Source of the DNA: Candidatus Corynebacterium avicola
GTDB taxonomy: Bacteria > Actinomycetota > Actinomycetes > Mycobacteriales > Mycobacteriaceae
Assembly (NCBI GenBank): GCA_019114135.1
Contig: DXGC01000123.1
Coordinates: 1 to 35,552 of the forward strand
Reading direction: 5' to 3'
Length of the DNA stretch: 35,552 bases
Part shown: positions 1 through 11,248 of the stretch, piece by piece
How positions within the stretch are numbered: the stretch's first letter is position 1
Layout of the letters: every line of letters begins with the position of its first letter
The notes under the pieces: model-generated
Seen by the model: only the letters and a program-made list of their open reading frames with translations
The model's database searches: none
What the model was told of the DNA's origin: nothing
Translations under genes and position numbers: made by a program

Positions 1-260
1 ATCACACTTGCCGGCACCAACCCCGAAACCATCGCGCCACACAACCGGTGCGACAACAATGCTTGGTTTGTTACGCTATTGAGTTCTCAAACAACATGCT
101 GACCAGGCAACTCTCACTCACCCCTTGGGGAGGATCGTCGTCAAGGCCGAGACTCACTGTACAACACGACATGGCCGGAGCGCAAACTCCCGGTGAACAT
201 CTTGTTTCGGTCAGTCCCCTGCCTGCTGACCCCGGACTCATGTCCGGTGTCTCGCTGACC
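1..260 (-). promoter_or_regulatory. Leader of an rRNA operon that continues leftward beyond the window
   Basis: Read on the minus strand, positions 96-71 give the conserved actinobacterial pre-16S leader element built around TTGTTTGAGAACTCAA, seen upstream of 16S genes in mycobacteria and corynebacteria (antitermination/processing region). The 16S gene itself is not in the window and would lie left of position 1. This identification rests on recognising the motif. No coding region is credible here; small ORFs on both strands lack support. Confidence 0.8.
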
Positions 261-266
261 CGGACG

Positions 267-295
267 AATCTACACAGAGTCCGAAGCACTGACAA
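267..295 (-). promoter_or_regulatory. Candidate rRNA operon promoter (P1-like)
   Basis: On the minus strand the -35 box is TTGTCA (295-290) and the -10 box is TAGATT (272-267), with a 17-bp spacer; transcription would start near 260. This is the best promoter match in the rRNA upstream region. A second, weaker pair may lie closer to the leader: TTGCGC then TACAGT with an 18-bp spacer, near 187-158. Corynebacterial rrn operons commonly have several promoters. Confidence 0.6.
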
Positions 296-348
296 GTTTG
301 CAGGTCAGCACGGTTCTCACGCTAGCAACTTCCCCTCCAACGACCACT

Positions 349-373
349 GCCGCCACCCCTGACAGGTGACGGC
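349..373 (-). terminator. Possible weak terminator hairpin after tyrS
   Basis: Nine-bp arms (349-357 and 365-373), with one G-U wobble in the transcript of the minus strand, enclose a 7-nt loop about 40 nt after the tyrS stop. No T-tract follows, so it may only stabilise the 3' end, or termination may be Rho-dependent. Confidence 0.3.
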
Positions 374-415
374 ATCAGTTGCCCGGAGAACCGGTGGTTG
401 CTCGCAGGCAGTCGA

Positions 416-1708
416 CTAGGAGACCCGGGCTCCGGCGAAGCGCTTCTTGCCCTTCCGGAGCACCAGCCAGTGTCCGTGCAGCAGATCGTCCTCACCCGGG
501 ACCCACTCCCCGTCGACGATGCGCTCGTTGTTCACGTAGGCACCGCCTTCCTTGATGGTGCGGCGGGCAGCACCCTTCGAGCTCTCCAGGCCAGCCGCGA
601 CCAGGAGATCGACCACCGTGGTTCCCGCGGCAGCATCGACGACCTCGGTCTCCGACAAGGCGCCAGCCAAGGTCTGCTCATCGAGGTCGGCCAACTCGGC
701 CTTGCCGAACAATGCCTCGGCAGCCTTCTCCACCTTCACCACGGCGTCCTCGCCGTGCACCAGGATGGTCATCTCCCGTGCCAGGGTGCGCTGCGCCTCC
801 CGCTTGAAGGGACGTTCCTCGACCTCGACAGCCAGACGCTCGAGCTCCTCCTGGTCCAGGAAGGTGAACCACCGCAGGTAGCGGATGACGTCGGCGTCCG
901 CCGCGTTGAGGAAGTACTGGTACCAGCTGTAGGGGCTGGTCATCTCCGGGTCCAGCCAGAGCTTGCCACCGCCGGTGGACTTACCGAACTTGCGCCCCTC
1001 AGAGTCGGTGACCAGCGGCACGGTCAGTCCGTGGACGGTCTCCCCGTCTACCCGTCGGTTCAGGTCGACACCGGAGACGATGTTGCCCCACTGGTCGGAA
1101 CCGCCGACCTGCAGACGGCAGTTGTGGCTACGACGCAGCTGTACGTAGTCATTGGCCTGCAGCAGCATGTAGGAGAACTCTGTGTAGGACATCCCGTCGT
1201 TCTCCAGACGGCGCTTCACCGTGTCACGGGAGAGCATCGTGTTCAGGCTGAAGTTCTTGCCCAGGTCGCGGAGGAACTCCACGACAGACATCTGCGAGGT
1301 CCACTCGATGTTGTTCGCTGGGATCGCCGCGTTATCACCCTCGAAGGTGACAAAGCTGGCGAGCTGGCCCTTGATGCGCTCGACGTTGCCGGCGACCTCG
1401 TCCTCGGAGAGCATGGTGCGCTCCCCCACGTCCCTCGGATCGCCGATCATTCCGGTGGCGCCGCCGGCCAGCAGGATCGGTGTGTGTCCGAAACGCTGCA
1501 GTCGTGCCAGGATCAGCAGCGGCACCAGGTGGCCGGCGTGCAGGGACGGACCCGTCGGGTCGAAGCCGACGTAGGCCACCGTCGGGGTGGAGAGTTCTTC
1601 GCGCAGAGCGTCGATGTCCGTCGACTGGGCGATGAGCCCACGCCACTGCAGATCGTCGATGACGTTGGAAATGTTCGTGCTGTTGGTGCTGTTGGTGCTG
1701 TCGTTCAC
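416..1708 (-). CDS. tyrS: Tyrosyl-tRNA synthetase
   Basis: Class I aminoacyl-tRNA synthetase that attaches tyrosine to tRNA-Tyr in the cytoplasm; 430 residues, normal for the bacterial family. The HIGH motif is HAGH at residues 57-60, following a [12 protein letters not shown] stretch. KMSKS is present as KFGKS. A C-terminal S4-like RNA-binding domain includes [20 protein letters not shown] chose the GTG start at 1708 because a GGAAGGACC ribosome-binding site lies a few bases upstream and because GTGA overlaps the stop of the upstream Trm112-like gene, implying translational coupling. The first residues are an odd Asn-Ser-Thr repeat (NSTNSTN) encoded by 9-nt tandem repeats. The rRNA operon lies downstream in the same direction. 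Confidence 0.95.
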   Translation of the reverse strand: MNDSTNSTNSTNISNVIDDLQWRGLIAQSTDIDALREELSTPTVAYVGFDPTGPSLHAGHLVPLLILARLQRFGHTPILLAGGATGMIGDPRDVGERTMLSEDEVAGNVERIKGQLASFVTFEGDNAAIPANNIEWTSQMSVVEFLRDLGKNFSLNTMLSRDTVKRRLENDGMSYTEFSYMLLQANDYVQLRRSHNCRLQVGGSDQWGNIVSGVDLNRRVDGETVHGLTVPLVTDSEGRKFGKSTGGGKLWLDPEMTSPYSWYQYFLNAADADVIRYLRWFTFLDQEELERLAVEVEERPFKREAQRTLAREMTILVHGEDAVVKVEKAAEALFGKAELADLDEQTLAGALSETEVVDAAAGTTVVDLLVAAGLESSKGAARRTIKEGGAYVNNERIVDGEWVPGEDDLLHGHWLVLRKGKKRFAGARVS

Positions 1709-1878
1709 TTCGGTCCTTCCGACCACTCGATTGCTTCGTCGGCGAGCAGGACGGGGATTCCGTCCTGCACCGGATAGGCGATACCCATACGGGGGTTGAC
1801 CAGATAGTCCCCGTCGAGCTCCAGGGGCTGTTTGTCCTGGGGGCACACGAGTATCTCGAGAAGTCGCGGATCGATCAT
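1705..1878 (-). CDS. Trm112-like / UPF0434 family small protein
   Basis: A 57-residue protein beginning [21 protein letters not shown] and ending with a [15 protein letters not shown] segment, the signature of the Trm112p-like family. Family members activate methyltransferases in eukaryotes and archaea; the bacterial role is poorly known. Many relatives carry a CxxC-type zinc site here, but this one has CPQD with a single cysteine, so zinc binding is doubtful. The ATG at 1878 lies 7 nt after a -10-like TAGACT (1891-1886), fitting a leaderless mRNA. An ATG two codons upstream (1884) is the alternative. Its stop overlaps the tyrS GTG by 4 bp. Confidence 0.8.
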   Translation of the reverse strand: MIDPRLLEILVCPQDKQPLELDGDYLVNPRMGIAYPVQDGIPVLLADEAIEWSEGPK

Positions 1879-1957
1879 GGGCATCAGTCTATCCGTTCTC
1901 GCGGAGACCGGTGCGCATCGGGTCGGTGCCCGCGTCGCCGTACCTTCCACGCATGAG

Positions 1958-1991
1958 GAAACCCCCGTCCCTGGCTGGGATCGGGGGTTTC
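1958..1991 (-). terminator. Rho-independent terminator of the arginine operon
   Basis: A 10-bp perfect outer stem (1958-1967 with 1982-1991) continues as 3 G-C pairs plus one A-T pair around a single bulge, with a 5-nt loop. It lies 28 nt after the argH stop and before the Trm112-like gene. The run after the hairpin is only TTTC on the minus strand, so the stem carries most of the signal. Confidence 0.8.
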
Positions 1992-2018
1992 AGAAAGCGC
2001 TGCAGGTGTGCAGAAGAC

Positions 2019-4683
<2,665 letters not shown>

Positions 4684-4694
4684 TCTGATGTCCT

Positions 4695-4727
4695 TTCACG
4701 TTCTTCACGATCTTCATTGTTTTCACG
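4695..4727 (-). repeat. Three CGTGAA repeats between argR and argG
   Basis: On the minus strand CGTGAA occurs at 4727-4722, 4709-4704 and 4700-4695, in the only sizeable gap downstream of argC in the operon. It could be an extra operator, an mRNA element or chance; I cannot decide from sequence. Confidence 0.4.
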
Positions 4728-4743
4728 GTCTGTGTGGCTTCTG

Positions 4744-5247
4744 TCAGCCGAGTCTATCTGGTGGGCTCTGGCCGCCGTGCATGGACAAGGCGTGGAGATG
4801 TTCCGCCAGTCCGCGGCCGTCCACCGGGTCACGGGCCAGGACGAAGACGGTGTCGTCCCCGGCCAGCGTGGCGACCACTTCCGGCAGGTCGGAGCGGTCG
4901 ATGACGCTGGCCAGGTACTGCGCCGCCCCCGGGGGTGTACGCAGCACCGCGGTGTTGCCGGAGTGGTCCGTACCGACCAGGAGTTCGGCGAGCACCCGAC
5001 GCAGCCGGGCCGGCCCGTCGGCGGCCATCTCGACGACCGGGGCCCCGAGACTGTAGAAGGCCTGGCCGTCGGCCCGGACCTTCCGCGCACCGACGTCCAC
5101 CAGGTCCCGCGACAGCGTCGCCTGGGTGATCTCCACTCCCTCACCGGCCAGCATGTCCTGCAGGTCGCGTTGGCTGCCCACCCGGTTGTTCTCGACCAAC
5201 CGGGAGATCAGGTCCTGGCGGGCGGACCGGGTCAGTTGAGCAGCCAT
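4744..5247 (-). CDS. argR: Arginine repressor ArgR
   Basis: Arginine-responsive transcriptional repressor of the arginine genes, a hexamer in known relatives. 167 residues. The N-terminal winged helix-turn-helix includes [37 protein letters not shown]. The C-terminal oligomerisation and arginine-binding domain contains the family GDDT stretch ([15 protein letters not shown]). Its ATG lies inside the 3' end of argF (16-bp overlap), so it is translated from the operon mRNA and the operon carries its own repressor. Confidence 0.96.
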   Translation of the reverse strand: MAAQLTRSARQDLISRLVENNRVGSQRDLQDMLAGEGVEITQATLSRDLVDVGARKVRADGQAFYSLGAPVVEMAADGPARLRRVLAELLVGTDHSGNTAVLRTPPGAAQYLASVIDRSDLPEVVATLAGDDTVFVLARDPVDGRGLAEHLHALSMHGGQSPPDRLG

Positions 5248-6143
5248 TCCAGCAGGGCCTTCTGTGCGTGGAGCCGGTTCTCCGCCTCGTCGAAGACGAT
5301 GGACTGGGGGCCGTCAATGACCCCGGCGGAGACCTCGTAGCCGCGGTAGGCCGGGAGGCAGTGCATGAACACGGCGTCCTTGTCGGCGGTAGCCATGAGT
5401 TCCTCGTCCACCTGGAACGGCTCCAGCGAGCTGGTGTCACGCTCAGCGTCCATGCCCATCGACACCCAGGTGTCGGTGATGACCACGTCGGCCCCGGTGA
5501 CGTCCGGAGTCCCGGTGACAGTCAGGGTCGCCCCGGTCTCGTCGGCGCGGGCCCGGGCGCGCTCCACGAAGCGCTGCTCGGGCTGGAAGCCCTCGGGCGC
5601 GGCGATGGTGATGTCCACCCCGGCAGTGGCGAAGCCCAGCATGTAGGAGTTCGCCATGTTGTTGGCGCCGTCGCCGAGGTAGACGGCCTTGAGGCCCTTG
5701 ATGTCCCCGTCGGAGCCACCCTTGTGCTGTTTGACGGTCAGCAGGTCGGCGAGGATCTGGCACGGGTGGAAGTCGTCGCACAGGGCGTTGACGATCGGCA
5801 CCGTGGCGGTCTCGGCCATCTCGTGGAGGTTGCTGTGGGCACCCGTGCGCCAGACCACGGCGTCGACGAAGCGGGACAACACGGCACCGGTGTCCTGGTA
5901 GGACTCCTTCTTGCCCATCTGGGACTTGCCGGAGTCCACGACGATCGGATGTCCGCCGAGCTGGTGGATACCGACGTCGAAGGAGAAGCGGGTGCGGGTG
6001 GAGGTCTTGTCGAACAGGACGGCCACGGACTTGTGCTGCAGGCTGGAGCGGATCGGGTTGGCGAGCATCTCCAGTCCGAGGTCGAGGATCTCGGCCTGTT
6101 CGGCGACGCTGACGGCGTCGTCGGCGAGGAAGTGGCGGGTCAT
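5232..6143 (-). CDS. argF: Ornithine carbamoyltransferase
   Basis: Makes citrulline from ornithine and carbamoyl phosphate. 303 residues. The carbamoyl-phosphate-binding motif STRTRF starts at residue 48, HPCQILADL is the second conserved block, and HCLPA forms the ornithine-side loop. The start overlaps the argD stop as ATGA (4 bp), indicating coupled translation. The 3' end overlaps argR. Confidence 0.97.
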   Translation of the reverse strand: MTRHFLADDAVSVAEQAEILDLGLEMLANPIRSSLQHKSVAVLFDKTSTRTRFSFDVGIHQLGGHPIVVDSGKSQMGKKESYQDTGAVLSRFVDAVVWRTGAHSNLHEMAETATVPIVNALCDDFHPCQILADLLTVKQHKGGSDGDIKGLKAVYLGDGANNMANSYMLGFATAGVDITIAAPEGFQPEQRFVERARARADETGATLTVTGTPDVTGADVVITDTWVSMGMDAERDTSSLEPFQVDEELMATADKDAVFMHCLPAYRGYEVSAGVIDGPQSIVFDEAENRLHAQKALLEWLLN

Positions 6144-7324
6144 GCGAGCAGCTCCTTGATGATGTCGGTCGCGCCGTGGATGTCGGCGTCGGGGATGTTC
6201 AGTGGCGGGACGATCCGCAGGACGTTCTCCGCTGGCTGGTTGATCAGCAGTCCCTTCTCCAGGGCTGCGGCACCGAGTCCGGGGCGCGCCTCGGTGAGGA
6301 CGACGCCGAGCATCAGTCCGCGGCCGCGGACCAGCTCGACGGCGTCGAGGGGCTCGAGATCCTCGCGGAAGAGGGACTCGGCGTGCTTGACGTGGTCGAG
6401 GAGGTTCTCCGCACGGATCGTGTCGATCACGGCGTTACCGGCGGCACAGGCGACCGGATTTCCGCCGAAGGTGGAACCGTGCCCACCCTTCTCCAGCAAC
6501 TGGGCGGCCGGGGTGACGGCCACGCAGGCACCGATCGGCATGCCGCCGCCGAGGCCCTTGGCCAGGGTGACGACGTCCGGCACGACGCCGTCGGCCTGGT
6601 AGCCGAACCAGTTGCCGGTGCGTCCCATCCCGGCCTGCACCTCGTCGACGACCATGAGGATGCCGTGCTCGTCGCACAGCTCGCGGACGGCGGCGAGGAA
6701 GCCCTCCGGCGCGGGGACGATCCCGGTCTCGCCCTGGATGGACTCCAGGAAGATCGCGGCGGTGTCGGACGCGCCGTCCTCCACCATCGCGCGGAGGGCG
6801 TCGATGTCGCCGTAGGGGTAGTACTCGACCCCTCCGGGCAGCGGCTCGAAGGGGGCGCGCTTGTCGGGCTGGCCAGTGAGGGCCAGGGAGCCCATCGTCC
6901 GCCCGTGGAAGCCGTGCTCAGCGGCCAGGATGCGGGAACGTCCGGTGCGCCGGGCGATCTTGAAGGCGGCCTCGTTGGCCTCGGCACCGGAGTTCGAGAA
7001 AAAGACCTGTGCGCCCGGGGCGATGAGCTCCTGGAGCTTGGCGGCGAGTTCAATGACCTGCGGGTGCGCGAAGACGTTCGAGGTGTGGCCCAGGGTGGAG
7101 ACCTGCTTGGTCACGGCCTCGACGATGGCCGGGTGGGCGTGGCCGAGAGCGTTGACGGCGATGCCGGCGAGCACGTCGACGTACTCCTTGCCCTCGCTGT
7201 CGGTGACCCGGCTTCCGGAGCCGGAGACGAGCTGCACGGCCGGGGTGCCGTAGGTCGGCATGACCGCGGACTCCCAGGTGCTCTTCCAGTTGTTGGTTGT
7301 GGCTGTTGCAGTTGTGTCAGGCAT
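6140..7324 (-). CDS. argD: Acetylornithine aminotransferase
   Basis: PLP-dependent class III aminotransferase converting N-acetylglutamate semialdehyde and glutamate to N-acetylornithine. 394 residues. [18 protein letters not shown] binds the cofactor phosphate, [13 protein letters not shown] holds the cofactor-contacting Asp, and the Schiff-base lysine is K256 in LAKGLGGG. The start lies 8 bp inside the argB 3' end. The first ~12 residues are a Thr/Ala/Asn-rich tail preceding the conserved fold. Confidence 0.97.
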   Translation of the reverse strand: MPDTTATATTNNWKSTWESAVMPTYGTPAVQLVSGSGSRVTDSEGKEYVDVLAGIAVNALGHAHPAIVEAVTKQVSTLGHTSNVFAHPQVIELAAKLQELIAPGAQVFFSNSGAEANEAAFKIARRTGRSRILAAEHGFHGRTMGSLALTGQPDKRAPFEPLPGGVEYYPYGDIDALRAMVEDGASDTAAIFLESIQGETGIVPAPEGFLAAVRELCDEHGILMVVDEVQAGMGRTGNWFGYQADGVVPDVVTLAKGLGGGMPIGACVAVTPAAQLLEKGGHGSTFGGNPVACAAGNAVIDTIRAENLLDHVKHAESLFREDLEPLDAVELVRGRGLMLGVVLTEARPGLGAAALEKGLLINQPAENVLRIVPPLNIPDADIHGATDIIKELLA

Positions 7325-8252
7325 TCGGTGACTCCAAGTCGTCGTCGGCGATCATCGTTCCGATGCCGCCCTCGGTCATGAGCTCGAGGATCACGGAGTG
7401 TCGCTCGCGTCCGTCGATGACGTGCGCGGCGGAGACGCCGGTGCGCACGGCGGACAGGCAGGCCTCCATCTTCGGGATCATGCCGGAGTCGAGGTCGGGC
7501 AGGATCTTCTCCAGCTCGTCCGGGGCGATGCGGGAGACCAGCGAGTCCCGGTTCGGCCAGTCGGTGTACAGGCCTTCGACATTGGTCAGCATCACCAGTC
7601 GCTCGGCGCCGAGGGCAGCGGCCAGCGCACCGGCGGCGGTGTCGGCGTTGATGTTGTAGACGTTGCCGTCGACGTCGGGTGCGAACGGTGCCACGACCGG
7701 GATGCGTCCGGCGTCGATGAGGTCGGTGAGCACGGTGGAGTCGACCTGGGCGATCTCGCCGACCCGTCCGAGGTCGACCTCCTGACCGTCGACGACGGTG
7801 TTCTTCTTGACCGCGGTGAACAGGCCGGCGTCCTCACCGGAGGTACCGACGGCGAAAGGCCCGTGCTGGTTGATCAGGTTGACGAGCTCTCGCCCCACCT
7901 TTCCGAAGAGCACCATGCGGACGTACTCCATGGTCTCCGGGGTGGTGACGCGCAGGCCTCCGACGAACTTGCCCTCGAGGCCGACCTTGCCGAGCATCTC
8001 GGTGATCTGCGGGCCACCGCCGTGGACGACGACGGGGTGTGCACCGACGCTGCGCAGGAAGGCCATGTCGGCGGCGAAGGCGGCCTTGAGGTCGTCGTCG
8101 ATCATGGCGTTGCCGCCGTATTTCACCACGACGATCTTGTCGCGGTAGTGCAGCAGCCACGGCAGTGCCTCGGCGAGGACGTCGGCGCGGACGGCCGGTG
8201 ACAGGTCGGCGGTGCCGCGGTAGACGACCTTCTCGGTGACTGGCTCGGTCAT
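7317..8252 (-). CDS. argB: Acetylglutamate kinase
   Basis: Phosphorylates N-acetylglutamate, usually the arginine-feedback-inhibited step in organisms with the ArgJ acetyl cycle. 311 residues. The amino-acid-kinase fold is shown by [12 protein letters not shown] near the N-terminus and [12 protein letters not shown] in the substrate-binding loop. AAGGGG precedes the ATG. It follows argJ by 21 bp. An N-terminal helix before the kinase core (residues ~10-35) is typical of arginine-sensitive enzymes, so feedback inhibition is likely but inferred. Confidence 0.96.
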   Translation of the reverse strand: MTEPVTEKVVYRGTADLSPAVRADVLAEALPWLLHYRDKIVVVKYGGNAMIDDDLKAAFAADMAFLRSVGAHPVVVHGGGPQITEMLGKVGLEGKFVGGLRVTTPETMEYVRMVLFGKVGRELVNLINQHGPFAVGTSGEDAGLFTAVKKNTVVDGQEVDLGRVGEIAQVDSTVLTDLIDAGRIPVVAPFAPDVDGNVYNINADTAAGALAAALGAERLVMLTNVEGLYTDWPNRDSLVSRIAPDELEKILPDLDSGMIPKMEACLSAVRTGVSAAHVIDGRERHSVILELMTEGGIGTMIADDDLESPNA

Positions 8253-8273
8253 GTGATGCCCCTTGTTCGTTCG

Positions 8274-9536
8274 TTAAGAGCTGTAGGCGGAGTTGATGTG
8301 CACGTAGTCGTGGGAGAGGTCGGTGGTCCACACGGTGGCGGTCCCCTCCCCGCCGGTGCCGAGGTCGACGAGGACGTCGATGTCCGCACCGGAGAGGTCG
8401 ACGTCTCGGGCCCCGGGGGCGCCGGTGGCGTTGACGCAGACCGGCTGCCCGTTGAAGCTCACCGAGATCTTCTCGGCGTCCATGTCCACCGGGGCCATAC
8501 CGACGGCGGCGAGGGTGCGTCCCCAGTTGGGGTCGGAACCGAACATGGCGCACTTGAAGAGGTTGTCGCGGCCCAGCACACGGGCGGCGACCTTGGCCTC
8601 GTCGTTGTCGGACGCGCCGGCGACGGTGATCGAGACGCGCTTGGTGACACCTTCGGCGTCGGCCTGCAGCTGCTTCGCGAGGTCCAGGCAGACGGCGTGG
8701 ACGGCGGCGGCGAACTCCTCGTCCGACGGAGTCACACCGGAGGCACCGTTGGCCATGAGGATGACGGTGTCGTTGGTGGAGGTGGAGCCGTCGATGTCGA
8801 TGCAGTCGAAGGTCACCTCGGCGGAGGACTTGAGGGCGGGTGCGGGGTCCTCGACGTGGGCGTCGGTGGTGAGAACGACGAGCATCGTGGCCAGGGACGG
8901 CGCCATCATGCCGACGCCCTTGCCCATGCCACCGAGGGTCCAGCCGTCACCGTGGTAGACGGCCTGCTTGCTGACCAGGTCGGTGGTCATGATCGCCTCG
9001 GCGGCGGCGGTGGCTGCGGCGGAGTTGGTGGCCTCGTCGCTGGCGATGTCGGTGGTCAGGGTCGAGACCCCGGCCAGGACCTTGTCCATCGGGAGGGTGT
9101 CGCCGATGAGACCGGTGGAGCACACGGCGACCTCGGACGGGGCGACGGAGAGCGCCTCTGCGACGGCGTCGACGGTGGCCGCGGCGTCGGTGTCGCCCTG
9201 GGCACCGTTGCAGGCGTTGGCGTTGCCGGCGTTGAGGATCACGGCGTGGAAGGTGCCGTCGTTGTTGGCGCGGGTGACCTTCACCGGCGAGGCGACGACC
9301 TTGTTCCGGGTGAAGACGGCGGCGGCGGTGTACTCCGGTCCGTCGTTGACGACGAGGGCCATGTCCGACTTACCGGACGGCTTGATGCCCGCGGTCGTGG
9401 CGGCGGCCCGGAAGCCCGCGGCTGCGGTCACGCCGGTGACGCTCGGCGCGGCCGTCTCCGTGGCGCGGTCGGACGAGGTCAGCTGCTCCGGGAAGGTTCC
9501 GGAATCGTTCGTGTCGAATCCCTGTGATTCGGTCAT
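8274..9536 (-). CDS. argJ: Ornithine acetyltransferase / N-acetylglutamate synthase
   Basis: Transfers the acetyl group from acetylornithine to glutamate, recycling it. ArgJ precursors cleave themselves between Ala and Thr; the motif is visible as MAPSLATML with A216/T217, so Thr217 would be the nucleophile. 420 residues. The conserved core begins near residue 33 ([24 protein letters not shown]), leaving an unusual ~30-residue acidic, Ser/Thr-rich N-terminal extension. I keep the ATG at 9536 because AGGAGA sits 5 nt upstream and overlaps the argC stop. Whether it also makes acetylglutamate from acetyl-CoA (bifunctional) cannot be read from sequence. Confidence 0.95.
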   Translation of the reverse strand: MTESQGFDTNDSGTFPEQLTSSDRATETAAPSVTGVTAAAGFRAAATTAGIKPSGKSDMALVVNDGPEYTAAAVFTRNKVVASPVKVTRANNDGTFHAVILNAGNANACNGAQGDTDAAATVDAVAEALSVAPSEVAVCSTGLIGDTLPMDKVLAGVSTLTTDIASDEATNSAAATAAAEAIMTTDLVSKQAVYHGDGWTLGGMGKGVGMMAPSLATMLVVLTTDAHVEDPAPALKSSAEVTFDCIDIDGSTSTNDTVILMANGASGVTPSDEEFAAAVHAVCLDLAKQLQADAEGVTKRVSITVAGASDNDEAKVAARVLGRDNLFKCAMFGSDPNWGRTLAAVGMAPVDMDAEKISVSFNGQPVCVNATGAPGARDVDLSGADIDVLVDLGTGGEGTATVWTTDLSHDYVHINSAYSS

Positions 9537-9545
9537 GTGGATCTC

Positions 9546-10562
9546 CTAGATTCCGGCGGTGGGCAGGCCGGCGGTTTCGTCCCAGCCCTGAATGATGTTG
9601 AGGCACTGCACCGCAGCTCCCGCGGTGCCCTTGGTGAGGTTGTCGATGGCGCTGGTGGCGACGACGATGCCGTCGGTCACGGTGACCTGCAGGTGGACCA
9701 TGTTGGTCCCGGTGACACTCTTGGTCTCCGGCTGCTGCCCCTCGGGGAGCAGGTGGAGGAAGGGCTCGTCGGCGCAGTAGTCCTCGTAGGCCTTGCGGAT
9801 CTCCTCCGCCGTCCCGCGGGCGTCGGCGGTGACGGTGGTGAGGATGCCGCGGGTCAGCGGGGCGAGCACCGGGGTGAAGGTGACCTTCACGTCACCGGCA
9901 CCCTCCGGCAGCACGCGCCGGATGTTCTGCGTCATCTCCGGGGTGTGGCGGTGTGTGCCCACCTTGTAGGCGCGCAGGTTGGACATCGTCTCCCCGCCCA
10001 GCAGTCCGACGGAGGGCTTCTTGCCGGCACCGGTGACACCGGTGACGGAGACGACGGAGACCTGCGGGGACATCAGTCCGGCCTGCATGGCCGGCAGCAG
10101 CGCGAGAGTCGCGCCGGTCGGGAAACAGCCGGGCACGGCGACACCGGTGGTCTCCTTGAGGATCTCCCGGTTGCCGGGCAGCTCGGGGATGCCGTAGGGC
10201 CAACTGCCCGGGTAGTCGCCGCCGTAGTAGGCGTCCCAGTCGGCCTTGTCGGAGAGCCGCCGGTCGGCGCCGCAGTCCAGGACGACCGTGTCGCCCAGGT
10301 CCAGGGAGGACGACACACCGTGCGGCAGGGCGAGGATGGCGACGTCGTGGGCGCCGAGGATCTCCTCGGTGGTCTCCTCGACGGTACGGTCTGCCAGCGC
10401 CGGCAGGCTGGGGACCAGGTCCCCGAATCGCTGCCCGGCGTTGGACGCACCGGTGAGCGCACCGATGGTGAAGTCCTTGCCGTATCCTGGGTGATTCAGC
10501 AGGAGACGCAAGGCCTCTCCGCCGGCGTATCCACTGGCACCTGCCACTGCGATCGAGATCAT
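9546..10562 (-). CDS. argC: N-acetyl-gamma-glutamyl-phosphate reductase
   Basis: NADPH-dependent reductase of the third step of arginine synthesis and first gene of the operon. 338 residues. The NADP loop GASGYAG is at residues 8-14 and the catalytic cysteine is C146 in [11 protein letters not shown] chose the ATG at 10562 rather than one five codons upstream because the protein then starts [14 protein letters not shown], as the family does. There is no Shine-Dalgarno sequence, and the -10 box ends 6 nt before this ATG, so the mRNA is probably leaderless. Confidence 0.96.
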   Translation of the reverse strand: MISIAVAGASGYAGGEALRLLLNHPGYGKDFTIGALTGASNAGQRFGDLVPSLPALADRTVEETTEEILGAHDVAILALPHGVSSSLDLGDTVVLDCGADRRLSDKADWDAYYGGDYPGSWPYGIPELPGNREILKETTGVAVPGCFPTGATLALLPAMQAGLMSPQVSVVSVTGVTGAGKKPSVGLLGGETMSNLRAYKVGTHRHTPEMTQNIRRVLPEGAGDVKVTFTPVLAPLTRGILTTVTADARGTAEEIRKAYEDYCADEPFLHLLPEGQQPETKSVTGTNMVHLQVTVTDGIVVATSAIDNLTKGTAGAAVQCLNIIQGWDETAGLPTAGI

Positions 10563-10568
10563 TGTGCC

Positions 10569-10597
10569 AGTATGCACCGCCTCACAGCGGAGCGCAA
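10569..10597 (-). promoter_or_regulatory. Promoter of the arginine operon (argC)
   Basis: On the minus strand the -35 box is TTGCGC (10597-10592) and the -10 box is CATACT (10574-10569) with a 17-bp spacer. The argC ATG is 7 nt downstream of the -10 box, at the expected transcription start. The -35 box is only a partial consensus match, consistent with a regulated promoter. Confidence 0.6.
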
Positions 10598-10598
10598 G

Positions 10599-10624
10599 TT
10601 ATTCACGCCCGCGTGTTTTATGCA
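10599..10624 (-). promoter_or_regulatory. Candidate ArgR operator (two ARG-type half-sites)
   Basis: Immediately upstream of the argC -35 box lie TGCATAA (10624-10618) and TGAATAA (10605-10599) on the minus strand, 19 nt apart start to start. Both resemble ARG-box half-sites (TGAATAA/TGCATAA type) bound by ArgR in other bacteria. AT-rich sequence here contrasts with the GC-rich surroundings. The assignment is inferred from motif and position. Confidence 0.5.
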
Positions 10625-10628
10625 TAGC

Positions 10629-11225
10629 TCACAGTTCCGAGGGAAGCCCGGTGGCGCACAGCTCGAGCGCGTCCTCGGATGACTCCAGTGCGGCCACCAC
10701 GACATCGGCGGGCTGAGCGAAGAGGACCGGGTAGTCGATCTCCCCGGACGCTTCATCCGCACTCCACACCAGCTTCTCGTCGACGAGGGAGAACTGGGCG
10801 TCCATCCCCGGTCCGTTGCCCCGCGGGTCCTGGCGGTGCCACTCCCCCTCCAGGTGGACGGCCACGATGCCGTGCAGGATGAAGCCACCGTCCCCGTCAC
10901 CGAGCCTCTGGTAGCAGAGGGCACCCGGGATACCTTCACGTCGCAGCAGTGCGGCGTAGAGGTGCGATTTCGCGAAGCACAGGCCGCGGCGGGCACGGAG
11001 AACCTCTCCCGCGGCCATAGTCACCAAAGTGTCGCCAGCATCCACGGAGTGCGTGACCTCGTCACGGACCCACTCATAGGCCTGCCGGGCGTAATCCACG
11101 TCGGACTCTGACCGGGACCGGATCTCTGTCGCCAGAGCGACGACGTCCGGGTCTGCTGTGTCGACGAGGCCGTCACCACCCAGGAACGCCGACGGAGCAG
11201 GTGTTCCCTCGGCGGGTGTGAACAT
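10629..11225 (-). CDS. Transglutaminase-like superfamily protein
   Basis: A 198-residue cytoplasmic protein with a transglutaminase-like (papain-fold) Cys-His-Asp triad: C83 in RARRGLCFAKSHL, H118 in FILHGIVAV and D133 in WHRQDPRGN. Proteins of this class are thiol peptidases, amidases or non-hydrolytic homologues; the substrate is not evident. No signal peptide or membrane segment is seen. It lies 23 bp after pheT with no terminator between, so it may be transcribed with pheST, and it ends just before the arginine operator. The link to either neighbour is unknown. Confidence 0.75.
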   Translation of the reverse strand: MFTPAEGTPAPSAFLGGDGLVDTADPDVVALATEIRSRSESDVDYARQAYEWVRDEVTHSVDAGDTLVTMAAGEVLRARRGLCFAKSHLYAALLRREGIPGALCYQRLGDGDGGFILHGIVAVHLEGEWHRQDPRGNGPGMDAQFSLVDEKLVWSADEASGEIDYPVLFAQPADVVVAALESSEDALELCATGLPSEL

Positions 11226-11248
11226 GTCGTCCCTCGTCCTGGTCGGGC

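Noticed and set aside
1..415. Small ORFs in the rRNA upstream region
   Set aside because: They overlap the rRNA promoter and leader, lack ribosome-binding sites and show no protein family resemblance.
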